Part shown: piece by piece, positions 1-7,217 of the stretch
Layout of the letters: each line of letters begins with the position of its first letter
How positions within the stretch are numbered: position 1 is the first letter of the stretch
Assembly (NCBI GenBank): GCA_012719255.1
Contig: JAAYAS010000172.1
Location: 1 to 11,076, forward strand
DNA: 11,076 nucleotides
Source of the DNA: Microbacteriaceae bacterium
Lineage (GTDB): Bacteria; Actinomycetota; Actinomycetes; Actinomycetales; Microbacteriaceae
Direction: 5' to 3'
The notes under the pieces: model-generated
What the model saw: the letters and a program-made list of their open reading frames with translations, nothing else
Database searches by the model: none
What the model was told of the DNA's origin: nothing
Program-made: the position numbers and the translations under genes

Positions 1-937
1 CGGTCATCTCGATGACCTCGTCGTGCACCGTGTCGACCTTCTTGCGCTTCACGAGGTGCTCGACGTAGTCGACCAGGCCCCGGTCGTACTTGAACACCTG
101 GATGCGGGGTGCGCGCTCGGCGGTCTCGGTCACCACCGGGATGGCCGCGGTGATCGGCGCCGCCACGTCGTCGACCGGCGCGTCGGTGGCATCGGCGTCG
201 ACCTCCTTGAGCACCTCGCTCACCGAGGTGAGCTCGGGGGTGAGGGTGGCCGGGTCGCGCTCGTCGACGAGCGTGATGCGCAGACCCCGGTTGAGGAACG
301 CCATCTGCTGGAAGCGCGTGCGGAGCGTCTCGTAGTCGAACTCGACGGTCTCGAAGATGTCGGCGTTCGGGTAGAAGGTGATGCGGGTGCCGGTGTCCTC
401 CGCGGCGCCGACCTCCTCGAGCGGGCCCTGCGGCACGCCGTCGCGGAACTCCATCCGCCACTCCGAGCCGTCGCGGCGCACCTCGGCGATGAAGCGGTGC
501 GAAAGGGCGTTGACGACCGACGAGCCGACGCCGTGGAGTCCGCCCGACACCGCGTAGCCGCCGCCGCCGAACTTGCCGCCGGCGTGGAGCTTCGTGAGCA
601 CGACCTCGAGCGTCGAGATGCCCTCGACGGGGTGGGTCGACACGGGGATGCCGCGGCCGTTGTCGACGACGCGCACGCCGCCGTCGTCGAGCAGCGTCAC
701 GGTGATGTCGTCGCAGTAGCCGGCGAGCGACTCGTCGACCGAGTTGTCGACGATCTCGTAGACGAGGTGGTGGAGCCCCTCGGGACCGGTCGAGCCGATG
801 TACATGCCGGGGCGCTTGCGCACGGCCTCGAGGCCTTCGAGCACCTGGATCTCGCTGGCGCCGTAGGCGTTCTCGACCCGGTGGGCGCCCGGAACGCGGT
901 GGTCGGCACCGGACTGGTGCTCCTGACGCTCGCTCAT
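1..937 (-). CDS. gyrB: DNA gyrase subunit B, N-terminal part (3' end cut by window)
   Basis: Encodes the ATPase subunit of DNA gyrase, which with GyrA introduces negative supercoils ahead of the replication fork. About 312 residues are visible, roughly the GHKL ATPase domain and the start of the transducer domain; the family is usually about 650-700 residues, so the TOPRIM part lies beyond base 1. Seen: the N-box with E61 and N65 in YEIVDNSVDE, the DNGRG motif at residues 92-96, the LHAGGKFGGGGY loop from residue 117, and the ATP-lid GGLHGVG at 132-138. An Ala/Asp/Thr-rich insertion separates VDERDP from FKYDRGLVDYVEHL; gyrases usually vary there. Two ATGs are possible: 937 (nine bases after GGAG) and 943 (three bases after GGAG). 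I chose 937 for the spacing; two residues differ. It is the last gene of the minus-strand replication cluster and seems to have its own promoter. Confidence 0.96.
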   Translation of the reverse strand, partial: MSERQEHQSGADHRVPGAHRVENAYGASEIQVLEGLEAVRKRPGMYIGSTGPEGLHHLVYEIVDNSVDESLAGYCDDITVTLLDDGGVRVVDNGRGIPVSTHPVEGISTLEVVLTKLHAGGKFGGGGYAVSGGLHGVGSSVVNALSHRFIAEVRRDGSEWRMEFRDGVPQGPLEEVGAAEDTGTRITFYPNADIFETVEFDYETLRTRFQQMAFLNRGLRITLVDERDPATLTPELTSVSEVLKEVDADATDAPVDDVAAPITAAIPVVTETAERAPRIQVFKYDRGLVDYVEHLVKRKKVDTVHDEVIEMT

Positions 938-1003
938 CGGCATGATCTCCTTCGGTTCGTCGGCAGAGCGCGCTCCGGCTCGTGGCCGGGCACGCGACGT
1001 TCG

Positions 1004-1033
1004 ATTCTACCAAGGACCGGGTGCGAACGCCGA
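1004..1033 (-). promoter_or_regulatory. Candidate sigma70-type promoter of gyrB
   Basis: On the minus strand, TCGGCG (1033-1028) is followed after 18 bases by TAGAAT (1009-1004). The -10 is close to consensus and the -35 is weak, as is common in actinobacteria. It sits about 65-70 bases upstream of the gyrB start inside the 150-bp gap after the DUF721 gene. The transcription start is inferred, not seen. Confidence 0.5.
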
Positions 1034-1088
1034 GATTTCGCCCTCAGACGGACTCGACCCCCGCGCGCGTGGTCTCCCACACGGGCCG

Positions 1089-1601
1089 CTACCCGTACGT
1101 GTCTCGAGGCCCGCGGCCGGGGACCGACCTCGGACCGCGCCGCCACGACGGCGCGCCGGGGTTGAGCACGCGCAGATCGTCGATGCCCGCATCCGGCAGC
1201 TCGCGCGCGATCTTCGCCACGATCGTCGAGCGAATCGCGCGCAGCTGCGTCGCCCAGGCGGTCGAATCGCACTGCACGACGAGCACGCCCTCCTCGACGT
1301 GGAGCGGTCGCGCGTGCTCGGCGACCTTGTCGCCCGCGAGCTCGGCCCAGCGGTCGATCACCCCGGCCTGCGCGATCGGCCCCGCCCAGCCGTGCCGGCG
1401 GAACAGCGAGCCGAGCAGCGACCCGGTCGAGACGGGGTCGCGGTGCGGGCCGAACGGCAGCTGCTCCTCGCCGACCGGCTCGTCGCCGCCGCGCTCGCGC
1501 CGCCTGCGGTCGCGGAACGAGCTCGTGCGCCCGCCGCCGAACACCTCCTTGCAGCGCAGCCAGGTCTCGGTCGCCGCGCTGAGCCGCGGTTCGCGCGTCA
1601 T
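1089..1601 (-). CDS. DUF721 family protein, DciA-like helicase loader candidate
   Basis: A 170-residue protein with a DUF721 domain at about residues 58-150; members of this family (DciA) load or recruit the replicative helicase DnaB in bacteria that lack DnaC/DnaI. Seen: the N-terminal actinobacterial part (TWLRCKEVFGG, then a basic RDRRRRERGG stretch), the domain opening GSLLGSLFRRHGW, the conserved DRWAELAGDKVAEHARP segment, and QCDSTAWATQLR with its Trp. The basic C-terminal tail (SWRRGPRSVPGRGPRDTYG) is typical of actinobacterial copies. The ATG at 1601 overlaps the recF stop as ATGA (1601-1598), implying translational coupling. Its place between recF and gyrB matches the usual actinobacterial order and supports a replication role. 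The DciA function is known from the family; nothing here proves it for this copy. Confidence 0.9.
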   Translation of the reverse strand: MTREPRLSAATETWLRCKEVFGGGRTSSFRDRRRRERGGDEPVGEEQLPFGPHRDPVSTGSLLGSLFRRHGWAGPIAQAGVIDRWAELAGDKVAEHARPLHVEEGVLVVQCDSTAWATQLRAIRSTIVAKIARELPDAGIDDLRVLNPGAPSWRRGPRSVPGRGPRDTYG

Positions 1602-2764
1602 GCCGCCTCCTCGACGATCTCGCCGGCGCGGATGCGGATCGTGCGCTCGCGCATCGGCTCGGGGATGTCGCCGACGACGGCGCAGGTGATGAGCACCTGC
1701 TCGAAGCCGACGATCGCGTCGCCGAGCCGGCGGCGGCGATCGGCGTCGAGCTCGGCGAACACGTCGTCGAGGATGAGCACCGGATCGCCGGTGCGCGACT
1801 CGGCGCGCACGAGCTCGGCGGCGGCGAGCTTCAGCGAGAGCGCGAACGACCACGACTCGCCGTGGCTCGCGGTGAGCCGCGCGGGCAGGCCGTTGAGCCG
1901 CAGCACCGCGTCGTCGCGGTGCGGGCCGATCAACGTCGTGCCGCGGTCGAGCTCGCGGGCGCGGGCCCCGGCGAGCCGCTCGGCGAAGCGCGCGGCGATC
2001 GCGTCGCGGTCGAGATCGGCGCCGTCGTCGTCCTCGGCGTCGTCGTCCATCGGCCGGCCCGCGTCGGCGAGCGACGAGACCCGCATCCCGATGCCCGGGC
2101 GGTGATCGGCGCCGACGAGCGCGGCGTAGGCGCGCTCGAGGTGTGGGCGCAGCCGCTCGACGAGCGCGAGCCGCTCGGCGACGAGCACCGCGCCGAGCGC
2201 GACGAGCTGCTCGTCGAAGATCTCGAGGGTGATCGCGGCGGCCTCGTCGAGGCGGCCGCCCCGGGCCGACTTCAGCAGCGAGTTGCGCTGCTTGAGCACC
2301 CGCTCGTACTGCTGCATCGTCTCGCCGAGCCGCGGCGAGTGGGTGACGAGCAGCGAGTCGAGGAAGTCGCGCCGCTGCGCGGGCTCGCCGCGCACGAGCG
2401 CGAGATCCTCGGGCGCGAAGAGCACGGTCGTGAAGTACCGGGGCAGTTCGCGCGCCCGCACCTGGCGACCGCCGATGCGGGCGCGGTTCGAGCCCGAGCG
2501 CTGGATCTCGACGTCGATGACGAGCTGCCGCTCGCCGTGCGCGAGCTCGGCCCGCACGATCGCCGAGCGCTCGCCGGCGCGCACGAGCGCCGCATCCGAC
2601 GACACCCGGTGCGACGAGAGCGTCGCGAGGTAGCCGATCGCCTCGATGAGGTTCGTCTTGCCCTGGCCGTTGGCGCCCTCGAACACGTGCACGCCCGGCG
2701 CGAGCCGGAGATCGGCGTGCGCGTAGTTGCGGAAGTGCTGCAGCTGCAGGCGCGTGACGTGCAC
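1598..2764 (-). CDS. recF: DNA replication and repair protein RecF
   Basis: A 388-residue SMC-like ABC ATPase that acts with RecO and RecR to load RecA at single-strand gaps and stalled forks. Seen: Walker A GANGQGKT at residues 30-37, the signature SHGES at 300-304 (the actinobacterial form), Walker B VLILDD at 329-334 and the D-loop FAELD at 336-340. Length fits the family (about 360-400). An acidic run at residues 239-254 (DDDAEDDDGADLD) lies in the region between the two ATPase halves; it looks like a lineage-specific loop. The start is GTG at 2764, only three bases after the dnaN stop, and the stop overlaps the DUF721 ATG. It is therefore probably translated by coupling with dnaN. No gnd gene lies between dnaN and recF, unlike in some actinobacteria. 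Confidence 0.97.
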   Translation of the reverse strand: MHVTRLQLQHFRNYAHADLRLAPGVHVFEGANGQGKTNLIEAIGYLATLSSHRVSSDAALVRAGERSAIVRAELAHGERQLVIDVEIQRSGSNRARIGGRQVRARELPRYFTTVLFAPEDLALVRGEPAQRRDFLDSLLVTHSPRLGETMQQYERVLKQRNSLLKSARGGRLDEAAAITLEIFDEQLVALGAVLVAERLALVERLRPHLERAYAALVGADHRPGIGMRVSSLADAGRPMDDDAEDDDGADLDRDAIAARFAERLAGARARELDRGTTLIGPHRDDAVLRLNGLPARLTASHGESWSFALSLKLAAAELVRAESRTGDPVLILDDVFAELDADRRRRLGDAIVGFEQVLITCAVVGDIPEPMRERTIRIRAGEIVEEAA

Positions 2765-2767
2765 CGA

Positions 2768-3910
2768 CTACCGCATGAGGAGGTTCGGCTGCAGCAGGTA
2801 GCGGAAGCTGTCGTCGCCGGCGGGCTCGTCGAGCGAGGTCTGGCCGGTGATGAGCACCGGGCCGGGCTTGTTCGGGTTGTCGGTCGGCGTGAACGCGATG
2901 CGCACGAACGCCGAGTGCACCGAGCCGAGGCCGTCGAGGAGGAACTGCGGCTTCAGCGACACGACGATGTCGTCGCCGGTGAGCTGCACCCCGACCTCCT
3001 CCGAGCCGGCCGCCTTCTCGGCGCCGATGGCGTCGAGGGTGAGGCCGTCCTGCGCGAACGAGAAGCGCAGCGCCTGCTCGCGCTCGAGCACGAGCTGCAT
3101 GCGTCGCACGGCGTCGGCGACGTCGCTCGCCTGCATCACCGCGAAGTGCTGGGTCTCGGCGGGGAACAGCCGGCGCACGGCCGGGAAGTTGCCCTTGAGG
3201 AGCGTCGAGGTGACGGTGCGGCCCTCGGCGGTGAAGGCGATGATCTGGCCCTCGCCCTTCTCGACGAGGGTGATGACGACCTCGTCGGCGTGCGCGAACG
3301 CCTTGCCGACCTCGCCGATGATGCGGGCGGGCACGAGCGCGTCGTCGCCCTCCGCGAAGTTCGAGTTCCACTCGAGCGAGCGCACCGCGACGCGGTAGCG
3401 GTCGGTGGCGACGAGGCCGAGCTCGTTCGGCGAGAGCGTGAAGTGCACGCCGGTGATCATCGGGGCGACGTCCTCGCGCGAGGCGGCGACGACGACCTGG
3501 CTCACCGCATCGGCGAACTCGGGGCCGGCGACGACGCCCTTCGTGCCCTCGACGACCGGGAGGGTCGGGAACTCCTCGAGCGGCATCGTCGGCAGCGTGA
3601 ACGAGGCGCGGCCGCAGCGGACGAGGATGCCCCGCTCCTCGCGCTCGATGGTGACGGGTGCGGCGGGGAGGCGGTTCGCGATCTCGGCGAGCAGCCGGCC
3701 CTGCACGAGCACGGCGCCCTCGGTCTCGACGCTCGCGTCGACGGCGGTGCGGCTCGAGGTCTCGTAGTCGAACGAGGAGAGCGACAGCTCGCCGTCGCGG
3801 GCCTCGAGCAGCACACCGCTGAGGATGGGCTGGGTCGGGCGCGGCGGCAGCAGCTTGACGACGAACGACACGGCGTCGCTGAAGATGTCGCGGTTGACCT
3901 CGAACTTCAC
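2768..3910 (-). CDS. dnaN: DNA polymerase III beta subunit (sliding clamp)
   Basis: A 380-residue ring-forming clamp that tethers the replicative polymerase to DNA and docks many partners. Three clamp domains of about 120-130 residues can be laid over it. Seen: N-terminal MKFEVNRDIFSDAVSFVVKLLP, the PTQPILSGVLLEA segment, LPTMPLEEFPTLP at about 106-118, and ATDRYRVAVR at 168-177, matching the E. coli ATDGHRLA core. The start is GTG at 3910, preceded by GAGAGGA seven bases away. The C-terminus is YLLQPNLLMR, whereas other clamps commonly end YLLMPVRL or YVVMPMRL; that tail forms part of the partner-binding pocket. It lies directly downstream of the oriC candidate and is coupled to recF. Confidence 0.98.
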   Translation of the reverse strand: MKFEVNRDIFSDAVSFVVKLLPPRPTQPILSGVLLEARDGELSLSSFDYETSSRTAVDASVETEGAVLVQGRLLAEIANRLPAAPVTIEREERGILVRCGRASFTLPTMPLEEFPTLPVVEGTKGVVAGPEFADAVSQVVVAASREDVAPMITGVHFTLSPNELGLVATDRYRVAVRSLEWNSNFAEGDDALVPARIIGEVGKAFAHADEVVITLVEKGEGQIIAFTAEGRTVTSTLLKGNFPAVRRLFPAETQHFAVMQASDVADAVRRMQLVLEREQALRFSFAQDGLTLDAIGAEKAAGSEEVGVQLTGDDIVVSLKPQFLLDGLGSVHSAFVRIAFTPTDNPNKPGPVLITGQTSLDEPAGDDSFRYLLQPNLLMR

Positions 3911-4077
3911 GATGAGTCCTCTCGTCCGGAGATCCGGTGTGGAGCATCAATGCTAGCCCGCTCATCCGCCTCGATCGCTGTCGAGGCCCGAGGCCGATCG
4001 GCCCGGACCCCCGGAGATGTCATCGACGGGCCATCGGGAAAGAGATCTGCAACATCAGTAGTAACCGTTGTGGATGG

Positions 4078-4086
4078 TGTGGATAA
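4078..4086 (-). promoter_or_regulatory. DnaA box, perfect TTATCCACA
   Basis: TGTGGATAA on the plus strand. It is next to a weaker box at 4069-4077 in the same orientation, giving a tandem pair without a spacer. Confidence 0.85.
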
Positions 4087-4213
4087 CTTGTGACTCGCCG
4101 AGCGCCCGTAGGGAACTACATCGCTGGAAGATGTGCTCCGAGCGTGCAGGGAAAGTGACCGGAATCTGACGCGAATGTGGACGTCGGAGGTTCGATCCAC
4201 AGCCGTGCGCTGG

Positions 4214-4222
4214 TTATCCACA
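4214..4222 (+). promoter_or_regulatory. DnaA box, perfect TTATCCACA
   Basis: Exact match to the consensus. A half-conserved CGATCCACA lies 21 bases upstream (4193-4201) in the same orientation, two helical turns away. Confidence 0.85.
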
Positions 4223-4257
4223 GAAATCACGCGATTCGAGGGGTCGGCATCCCGAAG

Positions 4258-4266
4258 TTATCCACA
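4258..4266 (+). promoter_or_regulatory. DnaA box, perfect TTATCCACA
   Basis: Exact match, same orientation as the box at 4214 and 44 bases from it (about four helical turns), so both may be bound on the same DNA face. Confidence 0.85.
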
Positions 4267-4337
4267 GGCTGGGTGAACATTCGGTGATCGCGTCCGTTCA
4301 CAATCGATGCACATCCCGTCCCGAGTCATGCACACAC

Positions 4338-4360
4338 CCATCCACAGGCCCTGTGGATAA
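4338..4360. promoter_or_regulatory. Inverted pair of DnaA boxes
   Basis: CCATCCACA (4338-4346, plus) faces a perfect TTATCCACA on the minus strand (4352-4360). The arms ATCCACAG (4340-4347) and CTGTGGAT (4351-4358) are perfectly inverted around GCC. It is the dnaA-proximal edge of the box cluster. Confidence 0.8.
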
Positions 4361-4430
4361 CTCGATGCGGGGGGCGTGCGAACGGCCCCGCGAGCGGTGC
4401 TGCGGGGGCGATGCGGGGGTGCGACGACGG

Positions 4431-4476
4431 CGTCCGCGCGAGCGAAGAGGCGGATCCGCCGATGCCCGGGCGGACG
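4431..4476. terminator. Stem-loop just downstream of dnaA, possible terminator
   Basis: CGTCCGC (4431-4437) and GCGGACG (4470-4476) are perfect inverted arms that enclose the 12-bp palindrome GGCGGATCCGCC (4449-4460). The structure begins six bases after the dnaA stop on the minus strand. It lacks a T-rich tail, so it may be a weak or Rho-assisted terminator, or only an RNA-end stabiliser that separates dnaA transcription from oriC. Confidence 0.35.
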
Positions 4477-4481
4477 ACGCG

Positions 4482-5966
4482 TCAGCGGGTCTGCGGCTGG
4501 CGCAGGCGCGCGGTGAGCTCGGTGACCTGGTTGTAGGTCTGCCGGTCCTCGGTGATGCGCTTGGTGATCTTGCGGTGCGCGTAGATCACCGTCGTGTGAT
4601 CGCGGCCGCCGAACAGCTGCCCGATCTTCGGCAGCGAGAGGTTCGTCATCTCGCGGCAGAGGTACATCGCGATCTGCCGCACGTTCGCGATCGCGTGCGA
4701 GCGGCTCGAGCCGTAGAGGTCGTCGACCGAGAGCCGGAAGTAGTCGGCGGTCGCGTTGATGATGTCGTCGGGGGTGATCACCGCCGGCTCGTCATCGGTG
4801 ATGAGGTCCTTGAGCACGTTCGTCACGAGTGCGAGGTCGATCGGCTCGCCGTTGAGATTCGCGAAGGCGGTGACGCGGATGAGCGTGCCCTCGAGCTCGC
4901 GGATCGAGCTCGACACGTGCGCGGCGATGAACTCGATCGCGTCGTCGGGGAGCCGGATGCTGTCGGCCTGCGCCTTCTTGCGGAGGATCGCGATGCGGGT
5001 CTCGAGGTCGGGCGACTGCACATCGGTGATGAGGCCCCACTCGAAGCGCGAGCGCATGCGGTCCTCGAAGCCGGTGAGCTGCTTCGGCGGCACGTCGGAG
5101 GTGATCACGACCTGCTTGTTGTGCTCGTGCAGGGTGTTGAAGGTGTGGAAGAACGCCTCCATCGTCTCGTGCTTGCCCTGCAGGAACTGGATGTCGTCGA
5201 CGAGCAGGATGTCGTTCGTGCGGTAGCGCGCGTGGAACTGCTGGCCCTTGTTGTCGGCGATCGAGTTGATGAAGTCGTTGGTGAACTCCTCGCTCGACAC
5301 GTACCGCACCTTGATGCCGGGGTACATGCTCTCGGCGTAGTTGCCGATGGCGTGGAGCAGGTGGGTCTTGCCGAGCCCCGACTCGCCGTAGATGAACAGC
5401 GGGTTGTAGCTGCGGGCCGGCGCCTCGGCGACGGCGACCGCGGCGGCGTGGGCGAAGCGGTTCGAGCCGCCGATGATGAAGTTCTCGAAGGTGTAGCGCG
5501 GGTTGAGCCGCGAGTCGTGGGTCGCGCCGTACGACTCGTCGGCGACGGGAGGCGCGGGCACCGGCAGCTGCGCGTGCGCGGCGAGGGGGGCCGGGCCGAA
5601 GCCGGCGGGCTGCTCGGCGACGAAGCCCTCGGCCTCCTCGGCGATCGTCGGCATCGCGGCGACCTGCTCGTAGTCGGGGGCCGGCGCCGTGCGGGCCGGC
5701 TCGATGTCGGGGTTCACCGTGACGGCGAAGTTCACGAGCTGCTCGGGGCCCTCGTACGCGGCGATGACGTCGAGGAGGGGCTGCCGGGCGCGCTGCTCGA
5801 TGGTGGCGCGGATGAAGTCGTTCTCGACCTCGAGGTAGATCGTCCCGCCCATGATGCCCTTCGGCGTGACGAGGCCGAGGAATCCCCGCAGCGAGGCGGG
5901 GACCTGCTCGTGCTCGACGACCCGGGAGTACAGCTGCTGCCAGATCGCGTCGACATCGGAGCTCAC
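4482..5966 (-). CDS. dnaA: Chromosomal replication initiator protein DnaA
   Basis: A 494-residue AAA+ initiator that binds DnaA boxes, unwinds oriC and recruits the helicase. Domain I spans about residues 1-83 (IWQQLYSRV, GTIYLEVENDFIRATIE). A Pro/Ala/Glu-rich linker (domain II) runs to about 150. Domain III opens RYTFENFIIGGSNRFAH and holds Walker A GESGLGKT (194-201), Walker B ILLVDD (263-268) and sensor II SSIRELEG (353-360). Domain IV carries the DnaA signature GGRDHTTVIYAHRKI at 453-467. Length is normal. The start is GTG at 5966, nine bases after a strong AGGAGG, which decides it. Transcription runs towards oriC. A DnaA-box dyad lies upstream, so autoregulation is likely. Confidence 0.98.
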   Translation of the reverse strand: MSSDVDAIWQQLYSRVVEHEQVPASLRGFLGLVTPKGIMGGTIYLEVENDFIRATIEQRARQPLLDVIAAYEGPEQLVNFAVTVNPDIEPARTAPAPDYEQVAAMPTIAEEAEGFVAEQPAGFGPAPLAAHAQLPVPAPPVADESYGATHDSRLNPRYTFENFIIGGSNRFAHAAAVAVAEAPARSYNPLFIYGESGLGKTHLLHAIGNYAESMYPGIKVRYVSSEEFTNDFINSIADNKGQQFHARYRTNDILLVDDIQFLQGKHETMEAFFHTFNTLHEHNKQVVITSDVPPKQLTGFEDRMRSRFEWGLITDVQSPDLETRIAILRKKAQADSIRLPDDAIEFIAAHVSSSIRELEGTLIRVTAFANLNGEPIDLALVTNVLKDLITDDEPAVITPDDIINATADYFRLSVDDLYGSSRSHAIANVRQIAMYLCREMTNLSLPKIGQLFGGRDHTTVIYAHRKITKRITEDRQTYNQVTELTARLRQPQTR

Positions 5967-6081
5967 GTGCTCGTTCCTCCTCTGCTCGTGCCGGACCGGG
6001 GCGCATCGCCCGGTTCGCGGTGCCGACGACGCTGTCGGCGGCGGGGCACGATGCGATGATGGCGCGGTCGGGTAATGACGA

Positions 6082-6119
6082 CGCCAAGTTTTCCACAGGC
6101 GCTTGTGGATAACTTGGCG
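6082..6119. promoter_or_regulatory. DnaA-box dyad upstream of dnaA
   Basis: CGCCAAGTTTTCCACA (6082-6097) and TGTGGATAACTTGGCG (6104-6119) are inverted arms with 15 of 16 bases matching around a six-base spacer. The right arm contains a perfect TTATCCACA on the minus strand (6104-6112), the left a one-mismatch TTTTCCACA (6089-6097). The symmetry extends seven bases outside the boxes, more than DnaA needs. It lies about 116 bases upstream of the dnaA start, fitting autorepression or a second origin sub-region. CTGTGCACAG (6122-6131), a 10-bp palindrome, follows at once. Confidence 0.75.
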
Positions 6120-6258
6120 ATCTGTGCACAGTCGTGCGCAGAGTGCTCAGCTTACGGGGTGGATCCGGGCATCGCGCAAGCCGGTTGCGGGATTCACGGC
6201 GAGTCGCCCGCGGATGGGCGGATGCCGATGGTAGTCGTGCTCGAATCCTCGAGGAATC

Positions 6259-6288
6259 TTGACCCTCGTCGAGGCGGCGGCGTATCAT
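6259..6288 (+). promoter_or_regulatory. Sigma70-type promoter of rpmH operon
   Basis: TTGACC (6259-6264) and TATCAT (6283-6288) are separated by 18 bases. Both hexamers are close to consensus, the best promoter in the window. The predicted transcript starts near 6295, giving a leader of about 65 bases before rpmH. A 10-bp palindrome TCCTCGAGGA (6246-6255) sits just upstream of the -35. A strong promoter here fits the high demand for L34. Confidence 0.75.
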
Positions 6289-6360
6289 GACGAAGTTGCC
6301 CGCTCGTCGGGCGTGATTCGTCGATGCCCGCGGACGCCGGGCCCGAACCCGGAGAACTCT

Positions 6361-6498
6361 ATGTCGAAGCGCACTTTCCAGCCGAACAACCGCAAGCGTG
6401 CCAAGAAGCACGGCTTCCGCGCCCGCATGCGCACCCGCGCCGGCCGCGCCATCCTCTCGTCGCGCCGCGCCAAGGGCCGCAAGGTCGTCTCGGCCTAG
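6361..6498 (+). CDS. rpmH: 50S ribosomal protein L34
   Basis: A 45-residue, strongly basic protein of the large ribosomal subunit that binds 23S rRNA. The whole sequence is diagnostic: MSKRTFQPNNRKRAKKHGF, then ARMRTRAGRAILSSRRAKGR. Length matches the usual 44-47 residues. The ATG at 6361 is preceded by GGAGA five bases away, a good ribosome-binding site, and by a strong promoter. It is divergent from dnaA, as in most bacteria, and is followed after six bases by rnpA. Confidence 0.98.
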   Translation: MSKRTFQPNNRKRAKKHGFRARMRTRAGRAILSSRRAKGRKVVSA

Positions 6499-6504
6499 TC
6501 GGCC

Positions 6505-6894
6505 GTGCTCGCCCGCGCCAACCGCATCACCGAGGGCGCCGACTACCGTCGGGTGTCCCGCGGACCGCGATCGGGAACGCGCGGACTCGTCGTCCACGGA
6601 CTGCTCCGCGACGACGCCACCGCACCCACTCGCTTCGGGTTCATCATCACGAAGCGGGTGGGTGTCGCCGTTGTGCGCAACCGCCTCCGCCGGCGCTGCA
6701 AGGCGATCTGCCGCGAACTGCTCGCGATGCTGCCGACGGGCCTCGATCTCGTGATCCGGCTCCACCCCGAAGCGGCCGAGCTCGACTACGCCGAGCTGCG
6801 CCGCAAGGTGCGCCGGCAGGCGCTCGCGCTCGCCGAGCGGCTCGGCGCCACGGCCATCCCCGAGGTGTGCTCGTGCGCCGACGAGGTCGCCTGA
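6505..6894 (+). CDS. rnpA: Ribonuclease P protein component
   Basis: A 129-residue basic protein that binds the RNase P RNA and helps the mature 5' end of tRNAs to be cut. Seen: N-terminal MLARANRITEGADYRRVSR, RFGFIITKRVGVAVVRN at about residues 43-59, and the RNR signature RNRLRRRCK at 58-66. The C-terminal helix DLVIRLHPEAAELDYAELRRKVRRQ is typical. The start is GTG at 6505, six bases after the rpmH stop, with no clear Shine-Dalgarno, so translation is probably coupled to rpmH. Its TGA shares one base with the yidD ATG (TGATG). The residues after about 116 (GATAIPEVCSCADEVA) are a poorly conserved tail. Confidence 0.96.
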   Translation: MLARANRITEGADYRRVSRGPRSGTRGLVVHGLLRDDATAPTRFGFIITKRVGVAVVRNRLRRRCKAICRELLAMLPTGLDLVIRLHPEAAELDYAELRRKVRRQALALAERLGATAIPEVCSCADEVA

Positions 6895-7208
6895 TGCCGC
6901 CGGCGCTCCACCACCTGCTGCTCGTGCCCCGGAACATCGGGGTCGCGCTGCTGCTCGTGTACCGCCGCTTCATCTCCCCGATCTACGGGGACGTGTGCCG
7001 CTACTACCCCACGTGTTCCGCGTATGGTTTAGGTGCGGTGCAGGAGTACGGTCTCGTGCGCGGCGGCTTGATGGCGCTTCGGCGCATCGCCCGTTGCCAC
7101 CCCTGGGCGAAGCCCGATTTCGATCACGTGCCCGAGCCGAAGCGCCCGCACCACCACCGCATCACCAGGCACGGCTTCGTCGTGCCCGACCCCGACCCGA
7201 AAGGCTGA
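6894..7208 (+). CDS. yidD: Membrane protein insertion efficiency factor YidD
   Basis: A 104-residue small protein that sits at the inner face of the membrane and supports YidC-dependent insertion. Seen: an amphipathic or hydrophobic N-terminal part (NIGVALLLVYRRFISPIYG), the hallmark CRYYPTCSAYGLGAVQEYG at residues 35-53 with C35 and C41, and RIARCHPW with C68. The usual GGxDPVP after CHPW is here PDFDHVP, a mild divergence. The C-terminal tail is rich in His, Pro and Asp and is lineage-specific. The ATG at 6894 overlaps the rnpA stop by one base, and no other in-frame start gives the family N-terminus. yidC follows after nine bases. Confidence 0.94.
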   Translation: MPPALHHLLLVPRNIGVALLLVYRRFISPIYGDVCRYYPTCSAYGLGAVQEYGLVRGGLMALRRIARCHPWAKPDFDHVPEPKRPHHHRITRHGFVVPDPDPKG

Positions 7209-7217
7209 GTCGTCCAG

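Larger units (their letters stand above)
3911..4481. other. Chromosomal replication origin candidate (oriC)
   Basis: This 571-bp gene-free interval between dnaA and dnaN is the usual oriC position in actinobacteria. It holds four perfect TTATCCACA DnaA boxes (4078-4086 minus, 4214-4222 plus, 4258-4266 plus, 4352-4360 minus) and weaker ones: CCATCCACA at 4069-4077 (minus) and 4338-4346 (plus), CGATCCACA at 4193-4201, TCATGCACA at 4326-4334. The stretch 4045-4095 is among the less GC-rich parts and could include the unwinding element, but I see no long AT-rich run. Short perfect dyads also occur: GGCCGATCGGCC (3992-4003) and AGCATCAATGCT (3943-3954). The start site of replication is inferred from box clustering and gene context. 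Confidence 0.88.

Noticed and set aside
23..1165. Long plus-strand frame opposite gyrB, and similar ones at 1862-4093 and 4284-6059
   Set aside because: Antisense shadows of gyrB, recF/dnaN and dnaA, caused by high GC at third codon positions; the minus-strand products are unmistakable.
1602..3965. 958-codon minus-strand frame covering recF and dnaN in another phase
   Set aside because: Only its last 170 codons (the DUF721 gene) are real; the earlier part is an Arg/Ala-rich out-of-frame reading of recF and dnaN.
6324..6893. Plus-strand frame extending yidD upstream
   Set aside because: It is an out-of-frame reading through rpmH and rnpA; yidD properly starts at 6894 with the family N-terminus.
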